From: Chryseolinea sp. H1M3-3
GTDB lineage: Bacteria; Bacteroidota; Bacteroidia; Cytophagales; Cyclobacteriaceae
Length of the DNA stretch: 64,000 nt
Direction of reading: 5' to 3'
Assembly (NCBI RefSeq): GCF_029360725.1
Contig: NZ_JARKMY010000014.1
Coordinates: 255,201-319,200 of the forward strand
The position numbers and the translations under genes are program-made. The notes beneath the pieces are model-generated. The model was not told where the DNA came from, made no database searches, and saw nothing but the letters and a program-made list of their open reading frames with translations. The first letter of the stretch is position 1, and each line of letters begins with the position of its first letter. Positions 27,550-36,092 of this stretch are shown here, piece after piece.

Positions 27550-27902
27550 TGGAACCGGTAGAAAACATTGATCAAAAAAAAGTCTCAGACACAGTCATCC
27601 CTGATCTTCAGGAGAAAGTACTGGCTGCAATCAAGACTGTTTATGACCCTGAAATTCCCGTCGATATTTATGAGCTCGGTTTGATTTACGAGATCAATAT
27701 TTACCCTGTAAATAATGTTTATATTCAAATGACTTTAACTTCTCCCTCCTGCCCGTCTGCTGAGGTTATTCCAGGGGAAGTGGAGCAAAAGATAAAAACT
27801 ATTGAGGGCATCAATGATGTAAAAGTCGAAGTTACCTTTGATCCTCCGTATTCACAGGACATGATGTCGGAAGCGGCCAAGCTTGAACTTGGATTTCTAT
27901 AA
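27549..27902 (+). CDS. MIP18/DUF59 family Fe-S assembly protein (SufT-like)
   Basis: A 117-residue protein of the MIP18 (DUF59) family, related to SufT and to eukaryotic CIA2. Members help mature Fe-S proteins. The motif VYDPEIPVDIYELGLIY and the segment 'TLTSPSCPSAEVIPGEV' with its conserved cysteine are clear. It overlaps sufE by one base (TGATG) and so belongs to the suf operon, as in many Bacteroidota and Gram-positive bacteria. No A-type carrier (SufA) gene is seen in this operon. Confidence 0.93.
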   Translation: MEPVENIDQKKVSDTVIPDLQEKVLAAIKTVYDPEIPVDIYELGLIYEINIYPVNNVYIQMTLTSPSCPSAEVIPGEVEQKIKTIEGINDVKVEVTFDPPYSQDMMSEAAKLELGFL

Positions 27903-27939
27903 TTTGTTATAATTTTTACGATATAATTCAAATAAAACT

Positions 27940-28356
27940 ATGTACCCAGAACAATTAGTAGCCCCCATGCGCAACGACTTAACCAGTCTGGGCTTCACTG
28001 AATTTAAAACTCCTGAAGAGGTTGAAAGCAACCTAACCGATCAGAAGGGGACGACACTTTTGGTGATCAATTCAGTATGCGGCTGTGCAGCAGGAGCAGC
28101 ACGTCCGGGAGTAAAATGGGCGCTTCAGCATTCAGATAAGAAGCCGAATCGACTAGCCACTGTATTTGCCGGAGTAGATAAAGAAGCCGTGGCAAAAGCA
28201 CGGGAATTTACCCTCCCATATCCACCGTCTTCACCTTCTATTGCGCTTTTTAAGGATGGTGAATTGGTTCATTTTGTTGAACGCCATCATATTGAAGGAC
28301 GTAACGCGCAAATGATCGGCGAACATTTACTAGAAGTATTCGACGAATACTGTTAA
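27940..28356 (+). CDS. BrxA/BrxB family bacilliredoxin
   Basis: A 138-residue thioredoxin-fold protein of the YphP/YqiW family. The motif SVCGCAAGAARPG places the redox pair at Cys47-Gly-Cys49, the CGC motif of bacilliredoxins, which remove bacillithiol from protein thiols. Bacillithiol is made by some Bacteroidota, so a de-bacillithiolation or thiol-repair role is plausible but not shown. It follows the DUF59 gene by 37 nt, probably as the last gene of the suf operon, and is followed by a strong palindromic terminator. Confidence 0.9.
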   Translation: MYPEQLVAPMRNDLTSLGFTEFKTPEEVESNLTDQKGTTLLVINSVCGCAAGAARPGVKWALQHSDKKPNRLATVFAGVDKEAVAKAREFTLPYPPSSPSIALFKDGELVHFVERHHIEGRNAQMIGEHLLEVFDEYC

Positions 28357-28366
28357 GCCCAAACAT

Positions 28367-28404
28367 GTTATGTAGAGACGCAATGCATTGCGTCTCTACA
28401 TAAC
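28367..28404. terminator. 38-nt perfect palindrome (REP-like copy B), bidirectional terminator
   Basis: A perfect palindrome with arms GTTATGTAGAGACGCAATG and its complement, followed by TTTTT on the plus strand. It lies between the convergent bacilliredoxin and antiporter genes. Its core is the same 20-nt palindrome as at 8241-8260, so it is an interspersed repeat used as a terminator. Confidence 0.85.
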
Positions 28405-28420
28405 GTTTTTATTTGCCCAA

Positions 28421-30010
28421 TTAAAGACCACGCTCCAAAATCAATCGCGTCTCCTCCAGGTCTAACTCATATTCAATCTTCCTTAAGGCCTCATCCCCTA
28501 TTTTCCCATCACGGCGCAAACGGATCACCAATTGGCGTTCTTTATCCAGCAACTCTTGTTGAATGCGATGAAATTCAATTATCTGTTGATCGTCTATTTT
28601 CTTTTTGCTTTGGACCTGATCTTTAAGAATTCTTTGCATCCGGATTTCATATTTGGTTTTGATTTGATTCAAAACTTCATCACTAAGTGCTAAAGAATAA
28701 TTCTCTTCGATGTGCTCAATAATGGAAGAAGCAATTTGTAATCGGGCTGCTTGTTCAATTTCATGTTCATGGTTATCCTGTTTGATTCCCAACATTTTTA
28801 TCAGTGGGCGCAAGCTTAGGCCCTGGATTACCAAGGTAGAAAAAATAACTGTGAAGGTGAGAAAGATAATCAAGCTTCGGTTTGGAAATGGCGCTGAACC
28901 GGCCGCCGTTAAGGGCAAGGCAAGGGCTGCGGCCAATGATACAACGCCACGCATACCCGACCATGCTACGATGGTAACAAGTCTCAGGCTCACCTCTGGC
29001 TCCCTTTCACGAATTTTTTTACTTAGCCGCGGAATATACGCTCCTGGATATACCCAGATAATCCTCCCTACAATTACAGCAAGGCTCACAATGCCTCCAT
29101 ACTTGAGCAAAGTTGTAAATGAATGTTCCTCAATGGTCTCTAGAATTAAGGGCAACTGTAATCCAATCAGAATAAAAATGACCCCGTTCAGGATGAAGGT
29201 AACCGTATTCCACACTCCATAGGATTGCAAGCGCGTCTGTTGTGAGAACACGACAGAAGAATTGTAGGACATATACAGTCCGCAGGTAACAACACTTAAC
29301 ACACCGGATACATGGATGCTTTCCGCCGTCAGGTAGCAGATATAAGGAGCCAGCAATGTGAACGTGGTATCAGTCGTCGGGTTATCCGGTGTGATTTTAT
29401 GAATCCATTTAAAAACGATCCCGAGCACAAGCCCTAAAACGATTCCTATGCCCGCAACAAATACAAATTGAATGCTGGCATTCCATAAACTGAAAACACC
29501 AGTTACCACCGCAGCCACCGCGTACTTATATACAATCAAACCCGTTGCATCATTAACCAAACTCTCCCCTTCTAAGATGGTCGTTACTCGCTTAGGCACA
29601 ATCAACCCTTTAGTAGCAGCAGCTGCGGCAACAGCGTCTGGCGGGGATATAATGGCTCCTAAAACGAAAGCTTCATGCCACCCGAAACCGGGAATAAAAC
29701 TATGTGCAATCCAGGCAACGGCACAGGTGGTGAAAACAACACAGCCGGTCGCTAAAAGCGTGATGGGCCTCCTGGCTTTTTTAAAATCAATCCAGGAAGT
29801 TGTCCAGGCTGCGGCATATAGAATTGGAGGAAGAAAAACCAGAAATACAACCTCAGGGTTTAAGGTAATGGGATGTAAGTTGGGCACAAGTCCGATGCCA
29901 ATACCAGTTATTACCAGCAGGATTGGATACGGTATTCTGATTTTGTCTGTGATCTCTGCCAGGGCTGTAACAACAGCCAGCAGTATAACCACCGTCGCCA
30001 TGTTCTCCAT
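28421..30010 (-). CDS. Na+/H+ antiporter (CPA1 family)
   Basis: A 529-residue cation:proton antiporter of the NhaP/NHE-like CPA1 family in the inner membrane. It has about 11-12 membrane segments over residues 1-400 and the family motif SPPDAVAAAAA, whose aspartate is part of the ion site. A cytoplasmic C-terminal tail of about 130 residues (410-529) is mostly helical and charged, likely regulatory. It exports Na+ (or K+) for protons to control pH and salt. It is a single gene on the minus strand, separated from the epimerase gene by 131 nt. Confidence 0.93.
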   Translation of the reverse strand: MENMATVVILLAVVTALAEITDKIRIPYPILLVITGIGIGLVPNLHPITLNPEVVFLVFLPPILYAAAWTTSWIDFKKARRPITLLATGCVVFTTCAVAWIAHSFIPGFGWHEAFVLGAIISPPDAVAAAAATKGLIVPKRVTTILEGESLVNDATGLIVYKYAVAAVVTGVFSLWNASIQFVFVAGIGIVLGLVLGIVFKWIHKITPDNPTTDTTFTLLAPYICYLTAESIHVSGVLSVVTCGLYMSYNSSVVFSQQTRLQSYGVWNTVTFILNGVIFILIGLQLPLILETIEEHSFTTLLKYGGIVSLAVIVGRIIWVYPGAYIPRLSKKIREREPEVSLRLVTIVAWSGMRGVVSLAAALALPLTAAGSAPFPNRSLIIFLTFTVIFSTLVIQGLSLRPLIKMLGIKQDNHEHEIEQAARLQIASSIIEHIEENYSLALSDEVLNQIKTKYEIRMQRILKDQVQSKKKIDDQQIIEFHRIQQELLDKERQLVIRLRRDGKIGDEALRKIEYELDLEETRLILERGL

Positions 30011-30141
30011 TAAGTTCTATTGAAGAGATGCAAAATATCCGGTGGATACAACATTGACAAACATACCAGGGGTTTAAGCAAAAACAAACTTTAAAAGAAG
30101 TCATCGACGCATCCTCCGTCTCTAACCCCCTTAATCTATTG

Positions 30142-31068
30142 TTAGAAACTAAAGCGTGACAGAAAATCGCGGAGTTCGTCCTTCAGGGATCTGGGATTGC
30201 TGATTCCCAAACTTCCATTGATGAGGTCGTTCGACTTTACATTGATCTCATTCATTTTTAAATGTTGATTGATGAAGATGAACTCCAGTTCAGGGATTAA
30301 TTGTTTGAGTTCGTCTACGATGTCGAAAACTTTGATGCTTCTCTCGACTAGGTTGTACGTGCCGCTGGGAACGTTGCTGGATAATAAATTATTCAGGGCT
30401 TTAGCAACCAGATCTATATGGATAAATGGTCTCGATTGTTTACCATTTCCCTGAATGGTTACGATCTTGTTGAAGTTAGCTTCGAAAGCAAATTTGTTCA
30501 TCACAGAATCAAACCTCATACTTTTACTGTAACCATAAACATTGCCACAACGGAAGATATAGGTGTCAATTTTCTTGTCCATCAAACGCCGTACATGCTC
30601 CTCTCCCCGGAATTTTGAAATCGCATAAAACGTCTTGGGGTTGGGCTCGGCATTTTCATCTAAAGGTACTTCAGAAGCCCCATAAATACCTGTACTCGAG
30701 GCAAATATGAACTTCTTGATAGAGTTACTTTCCTCTACGGCATAGACCAACTCGGCTGTTCCCCAATGATTCACTTGTTCGTAAGCATGGGAATCAGAAA
30801 CAGCAAAAGGCGTGGTTACTTTGGCGGCCAGATGGAAAACAACATCTACTCCTTTTAATGCTTTTCGCAGCGATCGGGAGTCGAGTAGCTCACCCTTTAC
30901 AAAAGTCAATTTCTGGTGCTTTTGAAGCTTCAGGCCGAGAAACAAATTGTAATTCATCCGGCTTAGATTATCATAAACGATAACCTTTTCGACCGCCTCA
31001 TTAGATACTAACAAACTAACTAATTCAGTGCCGATGTAACCGGCACCACCCGTAACCAATACCTTCAT
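30142..31068 (-). CDS. NAD-dependent epimerase/dehydratase
   Basis: A 308-residue extended short-chain dehydrogenase/reductase. The NAD-binding motif GGAGYIG is at 7-13, the segment VFHLAAKV is near 75, and the catalytic YAISKFRGE gives the Tyr-x-x-x-Lys pair. This subgroup acts on nucleotide-activated sugars (UDP-glucose 4-epimerase-like or dTDP-sugar enzymes); the substrate is not determined. It starts 8 nt after cysH stops on the same strand, so the two are very likely co-transcribed, an unusual pairing. Confidence 0.9.
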   Translation of the reverse strand: MKVLVTGGAGYIGTELVSLLVSNEAVEKVIVYDNLSRMNYNLFLGLKLQKHQKLTFVKGELLDSRSLRKALKGVDVVFHLAAKVTTPFAVSDSHAYEQVNHWGTAELVYAVEESNSIKKFIFASSTGIYGASEVPLDENAEPNPKTFYAISKFRGEEHVRRLMDKKIDTYIFRCGNVYGYSKSMRFDSVMNKFAFEANFNKIVTIQGNGKQSRPFIHIDLVAKALNNLLSSNVPSGTYNLVERSIKVFDIVDELKQLIPELEFIFINQHLKMNEINVKSNDLINGSLGISNPRSLKDELRDFLSRFSF

Positions 31069-31075
31069 TCCTTTT

Positions 31076-31732
31076 TTACTTGTTAATTAAATCTGTGTGC
31101 AGGCCGCATTCGATTTTGTTCATTCCGAACCATCGGGCTTCACGCTCCTGCATTTCGGGGTCCAATTTACGAGTGCAAGGCTCACAACCTATGCTCACAA
31201 ATCCTTTTTCTTCAAGCGGATGCTTTGGAAGGTTATGTTCTTTTTGATACAGCCAGATCATACGCGCATTCCAATCCAGCATAGGATGAAAGCGAAGGCA
31301 CCCGTGCTTGGCAGGCTGTTCAACCTTCATGGCAGCGCGGATTGCACTTTGATCCGCACGCACACCATTGATCCATACATCGTGCGCTAATAAGATCGCG
31401 TCCATTGGCTGGGTTTTATTCAGGTGGCAGCAGTGGTCAGGATCCGAAGTAAAAAGTAGTCGTCCTTCCGGGTCACGTTGCATAAACTTGGGCACATCCG
31501 GTTTTAAATCAATTGTATTGAGTTTAAATAACTCGGTGATGTAGTCCCTGAACCTAACGGTTTCCGGAAAATGATACCCTGTGTTAATAAAATAGACCGG
31601 TATAGTATTGTCGATTTTGCTGAGGATGTGAACCAAAACCAGGCTGTGTGATTGAAAGGATGAGGTGGTAAAAAGGCTTTTCCCCGCAGCTTTGTAGGCT
31701 TCGACTTGCTGTTTAATTTCGTCAATTTTCAT
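31076..31732 (-). CDS. cysH: Phosphoadenylyl/adenylyl-sulfate reductase
   Basis: This enzyme reduces activated sulfate to sulfite using thioredoxin or a similar donor. The 218-residue protein has the family C-terminal catalytic motif IECGLH (Cys209). It also has Cys101-Cys102 (DHCCHLNKTQP) and Cys183/Cys186 (GCEPC). This CC...CxxC pattern binds a [4Fe-4S] cluster and is the mark of APS reductases; PAPS-only enzymes lack it. So reduction of APS itself is likely. It is not near cysCDN (28 kb away) but directly upstream of a sugar epimerase gene on the same strand. Confidence 0.94.
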   Translation of the reverse strand: MKIDEIKQQVEAYKAAGKSLFTTSSFQSHSLVLVHILSKIDNTIPVYFINTGYHFPETVRFRDYITELFKLNTIDLKPDVPKFMQRDPEGRLLFTSDPDHCCHLNKTQPMDAILLAHDVWINGVRADQSAIRAAMKVEQPAKHGCLRFHPMLDWNARMIWLYQKEHNLPKHPLEEKGFVSIGCEPCTRKLDPEMQEREARWFGMNKIECGLHTDLINK

Positions 31733-32211
31733 TTAACCCTTTGTTTACTTAAAGTACCCTAACTTGCTTATTTTCAGAAATAATTTAAACAATTTGTGAA
31801 TAATTACTTTAAACGTATTATTTTCGAATCCCTTAATCAAACTTTTTAAACTTGAACCCTAAGTACCGATTTCTTTTAGTAGTCCTGCTCACGCTTTTAG
31901 CCCTTTGTAGCCAAGTGGTATTTTAAGACAAGCACCAAAGGTAAGAATGCTTACATGGGAGTCCAGGCCTTTCTAACAAACATTCTGCATGGAAAAATCC
32001 ATTTCATGCCCGATTACTTTTTAAGTATATCGCAGACCTGTTTTGTAACTTTAACAATTAATGCGATCTAATATTGACAGGTTTAACGTAAACGACAACG
32101 CGACGTTGATGAATTCGTTAACTTGTATTCATGGTCAATCAAAGGATTGCTTTAGATTGCGGTCGATCAGATGAGGAACCTTTTAGGTAGAATCATGTTA
32201 TTTTAAACACG
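31733..32211. other. Intergenic region between cysH and queD
   Basis: This 479-nt stretch holds the divergent control regions of cysH and queD. A minus-strand TACCTTTG (31936-31943) matches the Bacteroidota -7 box but lacks a clear TTG upstream. On the plus strand a 24-codon frame (31853-31927, TTG start) encodes a basic-hydrophobic signal-peptide-like segment and then stops, so it may be a degraded lipoprotein or chance. I see nothing else. Confidence 0.4.
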
Positions 32212-32622
32212 ATGAAGGTAAAGGTATCGCGGAAGGAACATTTTAATGCAGCACATAGACTTTACAATCCCGAATGGTCTGATGACCAGAATGCCAAAGT
32301 TTTCGGAAAATGCAGCAATCCCAATTACCATGGCCATAATTATGAAGTGATCGTAAGTGTCACCGGAGAACCTGATCCGAGAACAGGATATGTATTCGAC
32401 ATGAAATTATTAAGTGATTTGATCCGCGAAAATGTGTTATCGAAGCTGGATCACAAAAACTTGAATTTAGATACTGAATTTTTCAAGAATCTGAACCCGA
32501 CGGCTGAAAACATTGCAGTTGTTATCTGGAGGATACTCAGACAGAAAATAGACTCCGACCTTGAACTGAAAATCACTTTATATGAGACAGAAAGAAATTT
32601 TGTTGAATATCCAGCCTCTTAA
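32212..32622 (+). CDS. queD: 6-carboxytetrahydropterin synthase QueD family
   Basis: A 136-residue enzyme of the 6-pyruvoyl-tetrahydropterin synthase family. It converts dihydroneopterin triphosphate toward 6-carboxytetrahydropterin in queuosine synthesis, or to a related pterin. Zinc ligands are visible as the histidine in FNAAHRLYN and the pair in NYHGHNYEV; the catalytic cysteine is in GKCSNPNY. It overlaps the folE frame by up to 41 nt. FolE makes its substrate, so the pair is a short pterin operon. Confidence 0.92.
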   Translation: MKVKVSRKEHFNAAHRLYNPEWSDDQNAKVFGKCSNPNYHGHNYEVIVSVTGEPDPRTGYVFDMKLLSDLIRENVLSKLDHKNLNLDTEFFKNLNPTAENIAVVIWRILRQKIDSDLELKITLYETERNFVEYPAS

Positions 32623-33268
32623 AACCCCAGATGACGATAGCGATGATCATTTCATGTCATCCTTTGAAACACCTCTTAGGCCGGATGCATTCGAATTGGA
32701 TGATGAAGTGAAAATCGAACGCATTGAAAAACACTTTCGCGAAATCATGACGATTCTAGGGTTAGATCTAACGGATGACAGTCTGAATGGTACGCCCAGA
32801 AGAGTAGCCAAAATGTACGTGAAAGAAGTGTTCAGCGGGCTGAATCCAAAGAACCGGCCCCATGCACGCCTTTTTGAAAATAAGTATAATTATGATCAGA
32901 TGCTCGTGGAAAAAGACATCACGTTTTATTCTCATTGCGAGCACCACTTCGTACCTATATACGGCAAAGCACATGTCGCTTATTTTTCCGCTGGAAAGGT
33001 TATTGGGCTTTCAAAAATTAACAGGATTGTCCAGTACTTCTCTAAAAGACCACAGGTCCAGGAAAGACTTACGGTCCAGATTGGCAAAGAGATTGAACGT
33101 GTTTTACATACGCAGGATGTTGGCGTTGTAGTCGATGCTAACCATATGTGCGTTGCTTCCCGCGGTGTTGGGGACACCAACAGTAAAACAGGTACTGCCT
33201 ACTTCTCGGGCAAATTCAAAGACGAAAATATCAAACGGGAATTTCTTAACTACATCAACGCTAAGTAA
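32582..33268 (+). CDS. folE: GTP cyclohydrolase I
   Basis: This enzyme makes dihydroneopterin triphosphate from GTP, the first step to folate and queuosine. The C-terminal 180 residues are a complete type IB-like catalytic domain with the zinc-binding SHCEHHFVP motif, the NHMCVASRG motif (Cys) and the QERLTVQIG segment. The frame opens at ATG 32582 within queD; the ATG at 32654 (MSSFETPLRPD), 31 nt after the queD stop, is an equally good start giving 204 residues. A small hairpin with T-rich tail follows its stop. Confidence 0.94.
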   Translation: MRQKEILLNIQPLKTPDDDSDDHFMSSFETPLRPDAFELDDEVKIERIEKHFREIMTILGLDLTDDSLNGTPRRVAKMYVKEVFSGLNPKNRPHARLFENKYNYDQMLVEKDITFYSHCEHHFVPIYGKAHVAYFSAGKVIGLSKINRIVQYFSKRPQVQERLTVQIGKEIERVLHTQDVGVVVDANHMCVASRGVGDTNSKTGTAYFSGKFKDENIKREFLNYINAK

Positions 33269-33295
33269 TTGAAAGAGATTTCTTGATCGGATAAG

Positions 33296-33321
33296 TGGCT
33301 GGCATTGCTGTCAGCCATTTT
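33296..33321 (+). terminator. Probable terminator of queD-folE
   Basis: TGGCTG (33296-33301) pairs with CAGCCA (33312-33317) across a 10-nt loop and is followed by a T-rich run. It lies 28 nt after the folE stop. Confidence 0.5.
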
Positions 33322-33437
33322 CTTTACTAACAAACACAGCAAGCGACGCACTCTGCAGCCGGTAACTATTGGACATCCATTTATGGAAAAAGCCAGTGGG
33401 TCACCCTCAGCAGCCGCTATTCGGAACAAAAAATTAT

Positions 33438-33445
33438 TACTTTTG
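33438..33445 (+). promoter_or_regulatory. -7 box of the aconitase gene
   Basis: TACTTTTG is an exact TAnnTTTG match 22 nt before the aconitase start codon. No clear TTG is seen at -33. Confidence 0.45.
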
Positions 33446-33467
33446 CTTCTGCTAAAAAATTAAACCT

Positions 33468-36041
33468 ATGGTATTCGATTTAGACATGATCCAGGCTTTG
33501 TACAGTAAGATGCCGTCGCGCATTGCCAAAGCCCGAAGTATTGTAAAAAGACCTCTTACACTTTCTGAAAAAATCCTTTACTCCCACCTTGACGCTAATC
33601 AGAAAGTTGAGAATTTTGGAAGAGGTAAGTCGTACGTGGACTTTGCGCCAGATCGTGTAGCCATGCAAGATGCCACAGCTCAGATGGCACTTTTACAATT
33701 CATGTCTGCCGGTAGGCCAAGGGTAGCTGTACCTTCAACGGTACACTGTGACCACCTTATTGTTGCTCGTACGGGTGCCAAAGAAGATTTGACCATTGCA
33801 AATGATGAAAGCCGCGAAGTATTTGATTTTCTTTCTTCAGTCTCCAATAAATATGGGATAGGTTTCTGGAAACCTGGCGCCGGGATTATTCACCAGGTAG
33901 TCCTTGAGAACTATGCTTTTCCGGGCGGTATGATGATCGGAACAGATTCACATACAGTAAATGCCGGCGGTCTTGGTATGATTGCCATTGGTGTCGGTGG
34001 AGCTGATGCCGTGGATGTTATGTCGGGTATGGCATGGGAACTTAAGTTTCCGAAACTTATTGGAATAAAACTGACCGGAAGACTAAATGGCTGGACCGCT
34101 GCAAAGGATGTAATATTAAAAGTCGCCGGACTTCTTACCGTAAAAGGCGGAACCGGCGCGATCATAGAATATTTTGGAGAAGGTGCCACGTCCATGAGCT
34201 GTACCGGTAAAGGTACTATTTGTAATATGGGTGCAGAAGTTGGCGCAACTACGTCTACTTTCGGATATGATGAATCGATGGAACGGTATCTGATTGCGAC
34301 GGGGCGAACGGAAGTGGCAAAGCTTGCCAACAGTATTAAAGAACACCTTGTAGGTGACCCAGAAGTTTATGCAGAGCCTGAGAAATATTTTGACCAGGTC
34401 TTAGAAATCAACCTATCCGAACTTGAGCCACATTTGAACGGACCTTTCACGCCCGACCTGGCAACTCCGATTTCAAAAATGAAAGAAGAAGCGGCACGCA
34501 ACGGATGGCCAACACACATCGAAGTAGGTTTGATCGGTTCATGTACAAACTCTTCTTACGAAGATATCTCCCGTGCGGCAAGTCTTGCACGACAGGTATC
34601 GGACAAAGGACTAAAGACGAAATCAGAATTTACAATTACGCCAGGATCTGAACAGGTTCGCTATACTATCGAACGCGATGGCTTTATCGATACTTTTGAC
34701 AAGATCGGCGCCAAGGTATTTGCAAATGCGTGTGGCCCTTGCATTGGTATGTGGAACCGTGTTGGCGCAGAAAAGAAAGAGAAAAATACGATTGTTCACT
34801 CCTTCAACAGAAATTTCCAGTCACGTAATGATGGTAACCCCAATACCTATGCTTTTGTGGGTTCCCCTGAACTTGTAACTGCATTGGCAATTGCGGGAGA
34901 CCTTACTTTCAACCCGATGACGGATACCTTAACCAATGAATCCGGACAACAAGTAAGACTTGATCCTCCAACGGGAGACGAACTGCCGGTAAAAGGCTTT
35001 GATGTTAAGGATGCAGGGTTCGTTGCTCCGGCAAAAGATGGAAGCAAAGTGGAAGTTAAGGTAAGCCCTACCTCTGACCGCCTTCAGTTGCTGGAACCTT
35101 TCAAACCTTGGGAAGGAACGGATCTGAGAGACTTACGCGTGTTGATCAAGGCCAAAGGCAAATGTACCACCGACCACATTTCGATGGCGGGTAAATGGTT
35201 GAAATACCGCGGGCACCTGGACAACATTTCAAACAATCTGCTTATCGGCGCGACCAACTTTTTCAACGAGAAAATTAACAGCGTTAAAAACACAATTACC
35301 GGTCAATATGATGAGGTGCCGAAAGTTCAGCGCTTTTACAAAAGCCAGGGAATCGGAACTATCGTAATAGGTGATGAAAACTATGGAGAAGGTTCCTCAC
35401 GAGAACACGCTGCTATGGAACCTCGCCATCTGGGGGTGCGGGTTATACTCGTAAAATCTTTTGCGCGGATTCACGAGACAAACCTGAAAAAACAAGGTAT
35501 GCTCGCATTGACTTTTTCAAATAAAGAAGACTACAATAAGGTTCAGGAAGACGATAAGGTCGATATCATTGGCTTAACTGAATTCACGCCGGAAAAACCA
35601 TTGACACTTGTTCTTCACCATAGCGACGGCACACAGGATAGTATTTCCGTCAACCACACCTATAATAAGAACCAGATCGAATGGTTCAAGGCAGGATCCG
35701 CACTAAACCTGATGGGCATTATTGCCAGAAAAGCGGCAGAAAAAGCTCAAGCGGAAAAAAAGGGTATCCTTGAAAAAGTAGCAACAGCTGTTAAGAAAGT
35801 CGTAAAAAAGGTAATGCCAAAAGCGACTGTTAAAAAAAGTGCCAGCAAGGTTGTTGCTAAAAAGTCAGCAAAAAAATCAGCTGTAAAGACAGCCAAAACA
35901 CCTGCTAAAAAGGTTGTAGCTAAAAAAGCGAAAGCCAAAGTTTCGGCTAAACCCGCGAAAAAAGTTGCAAAAAAATCGGCGCCTAAGCCTGTCAAAGTGG
36001 TTAAAAAGCCATCAAAGAGCGCAGCTAAAAAGAGAAGATAG
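33468..36041 (+). CDS. acn: Aconitate hydratase with histone-H1-like C-terminal tail
   Basis: A TCA-cycle enzyme that interconverts citrate and isocitrate using a [4Fe-4S] cluster. The first 750 or so residues are a full aconitase of the mitochondrial type: [10 protein letters not shown] and [11 protein letters not shown] hold cluster cysteines, and [17 protein letters not shown] is the swivel-domain signature. From about residue 755 to 857 the protein continues as a Lys/Ala/Val/Pro/Ser-rich tail. In the last 82 residues 32 are Lys and none is acidic. Normal aconitases end near residue 755, so the tail is an addition resembling histone H1 and the tail of TopA in this window. It ends at a strong terminator. 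Confidence 0.95.
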   Translation: MVFDLDMIQALYSKMPSRIAKARSIVKRPLTLSEKILYSHLDANQKVENFGRGKSYVDFAPDRVAMQDATAQMALLQFMSAGRPRVAVPSTVHCDHLIVARTGAKEDLTIANDESREVFDFLSSVSNKYGIGFWKPGAGIIHQVVLENYAFPGGMMIGTDSHTVNAGGLGMIAIGVGGADAVDVMSGMAWELKFPKLIGIKLTGRLNGWTAAKDVILKVAGLLTVKGGTGAIIEYFGEGATSMSCTGKGTICNMGAEVGATTSTFGYDESMERYLIATGRTEVAKLANSIKEHLVGDPEVYAEPEKYFDQVLEINLSELEPHLNGPFTPDLATPISKMKEEAARNGWPTHIEVGLIGSCTNSSYEDISRAASLARQVSDKGLKTKSEFTITPGSEQVRYTIERDGFIDTFDKIGAKVFANACGPCIGMWNRVGAEKKEKNTIVHSFNRNFQSRNDGNPNTYAFVGSPELVTALAIAGDLTFNPMTDTLTNESGQQVRLDPPTGDELPVKGFDVKDAGFVAPAKDGSKVEVKVSPTSDRLQLLEPFKPWEGTDLRDLRVLIKAKGKCTTDHISMAGKWLKYRGHLDNISNNLLIGATNFFNEKINSVKNTITGQYDEVPKVQRFYKSQGIGTIVIGDENYGEGSSREHAAMEPRHLGVRVILVKSFARIHETNLKKQGMLALTFSNKEDYNKVQEDDKVDIIGLTEFTPEKPLTLVLHHSDGTQDSISVNHTYNKNQIEWFKAGSALNLMGIIARKAAEKAQAEKKGILEKVATAVKKVVKKVMPKATVKKSASKVVAKKSAKKSAVKTAKTPAKKVVAKKAKAKVSAKPAKKVAKKSAPKPVKVVKKPSKSAAKKRR

Positions 36042-36057
36042 ATGTAATGATTATTCG

Positions 36058-36092
36058 ATTGAAAGAGTCCTGCAAAACAGGACTCTTTCAAT
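36058..36092. terminator. Strong bidirectional terminator between acn and the PepSY gene
   Basis: ATTGAAAGAGTCCTG and its exact complement CAGGACTCTTTCAAT form a 15-bp hairpin with a 5-nt loop. T-rich sequence follows on the plus side. The hairpin overlaps the stop codon of the convergent PepSY gene (36088-36090). Confidence 0.9.

Noticed and set aside
28710-30023. Plus-strand frames opposite the Na+/H+ antiporter
   Set aside because: Fully antisense to a clear transporter gene, with no independent motif.
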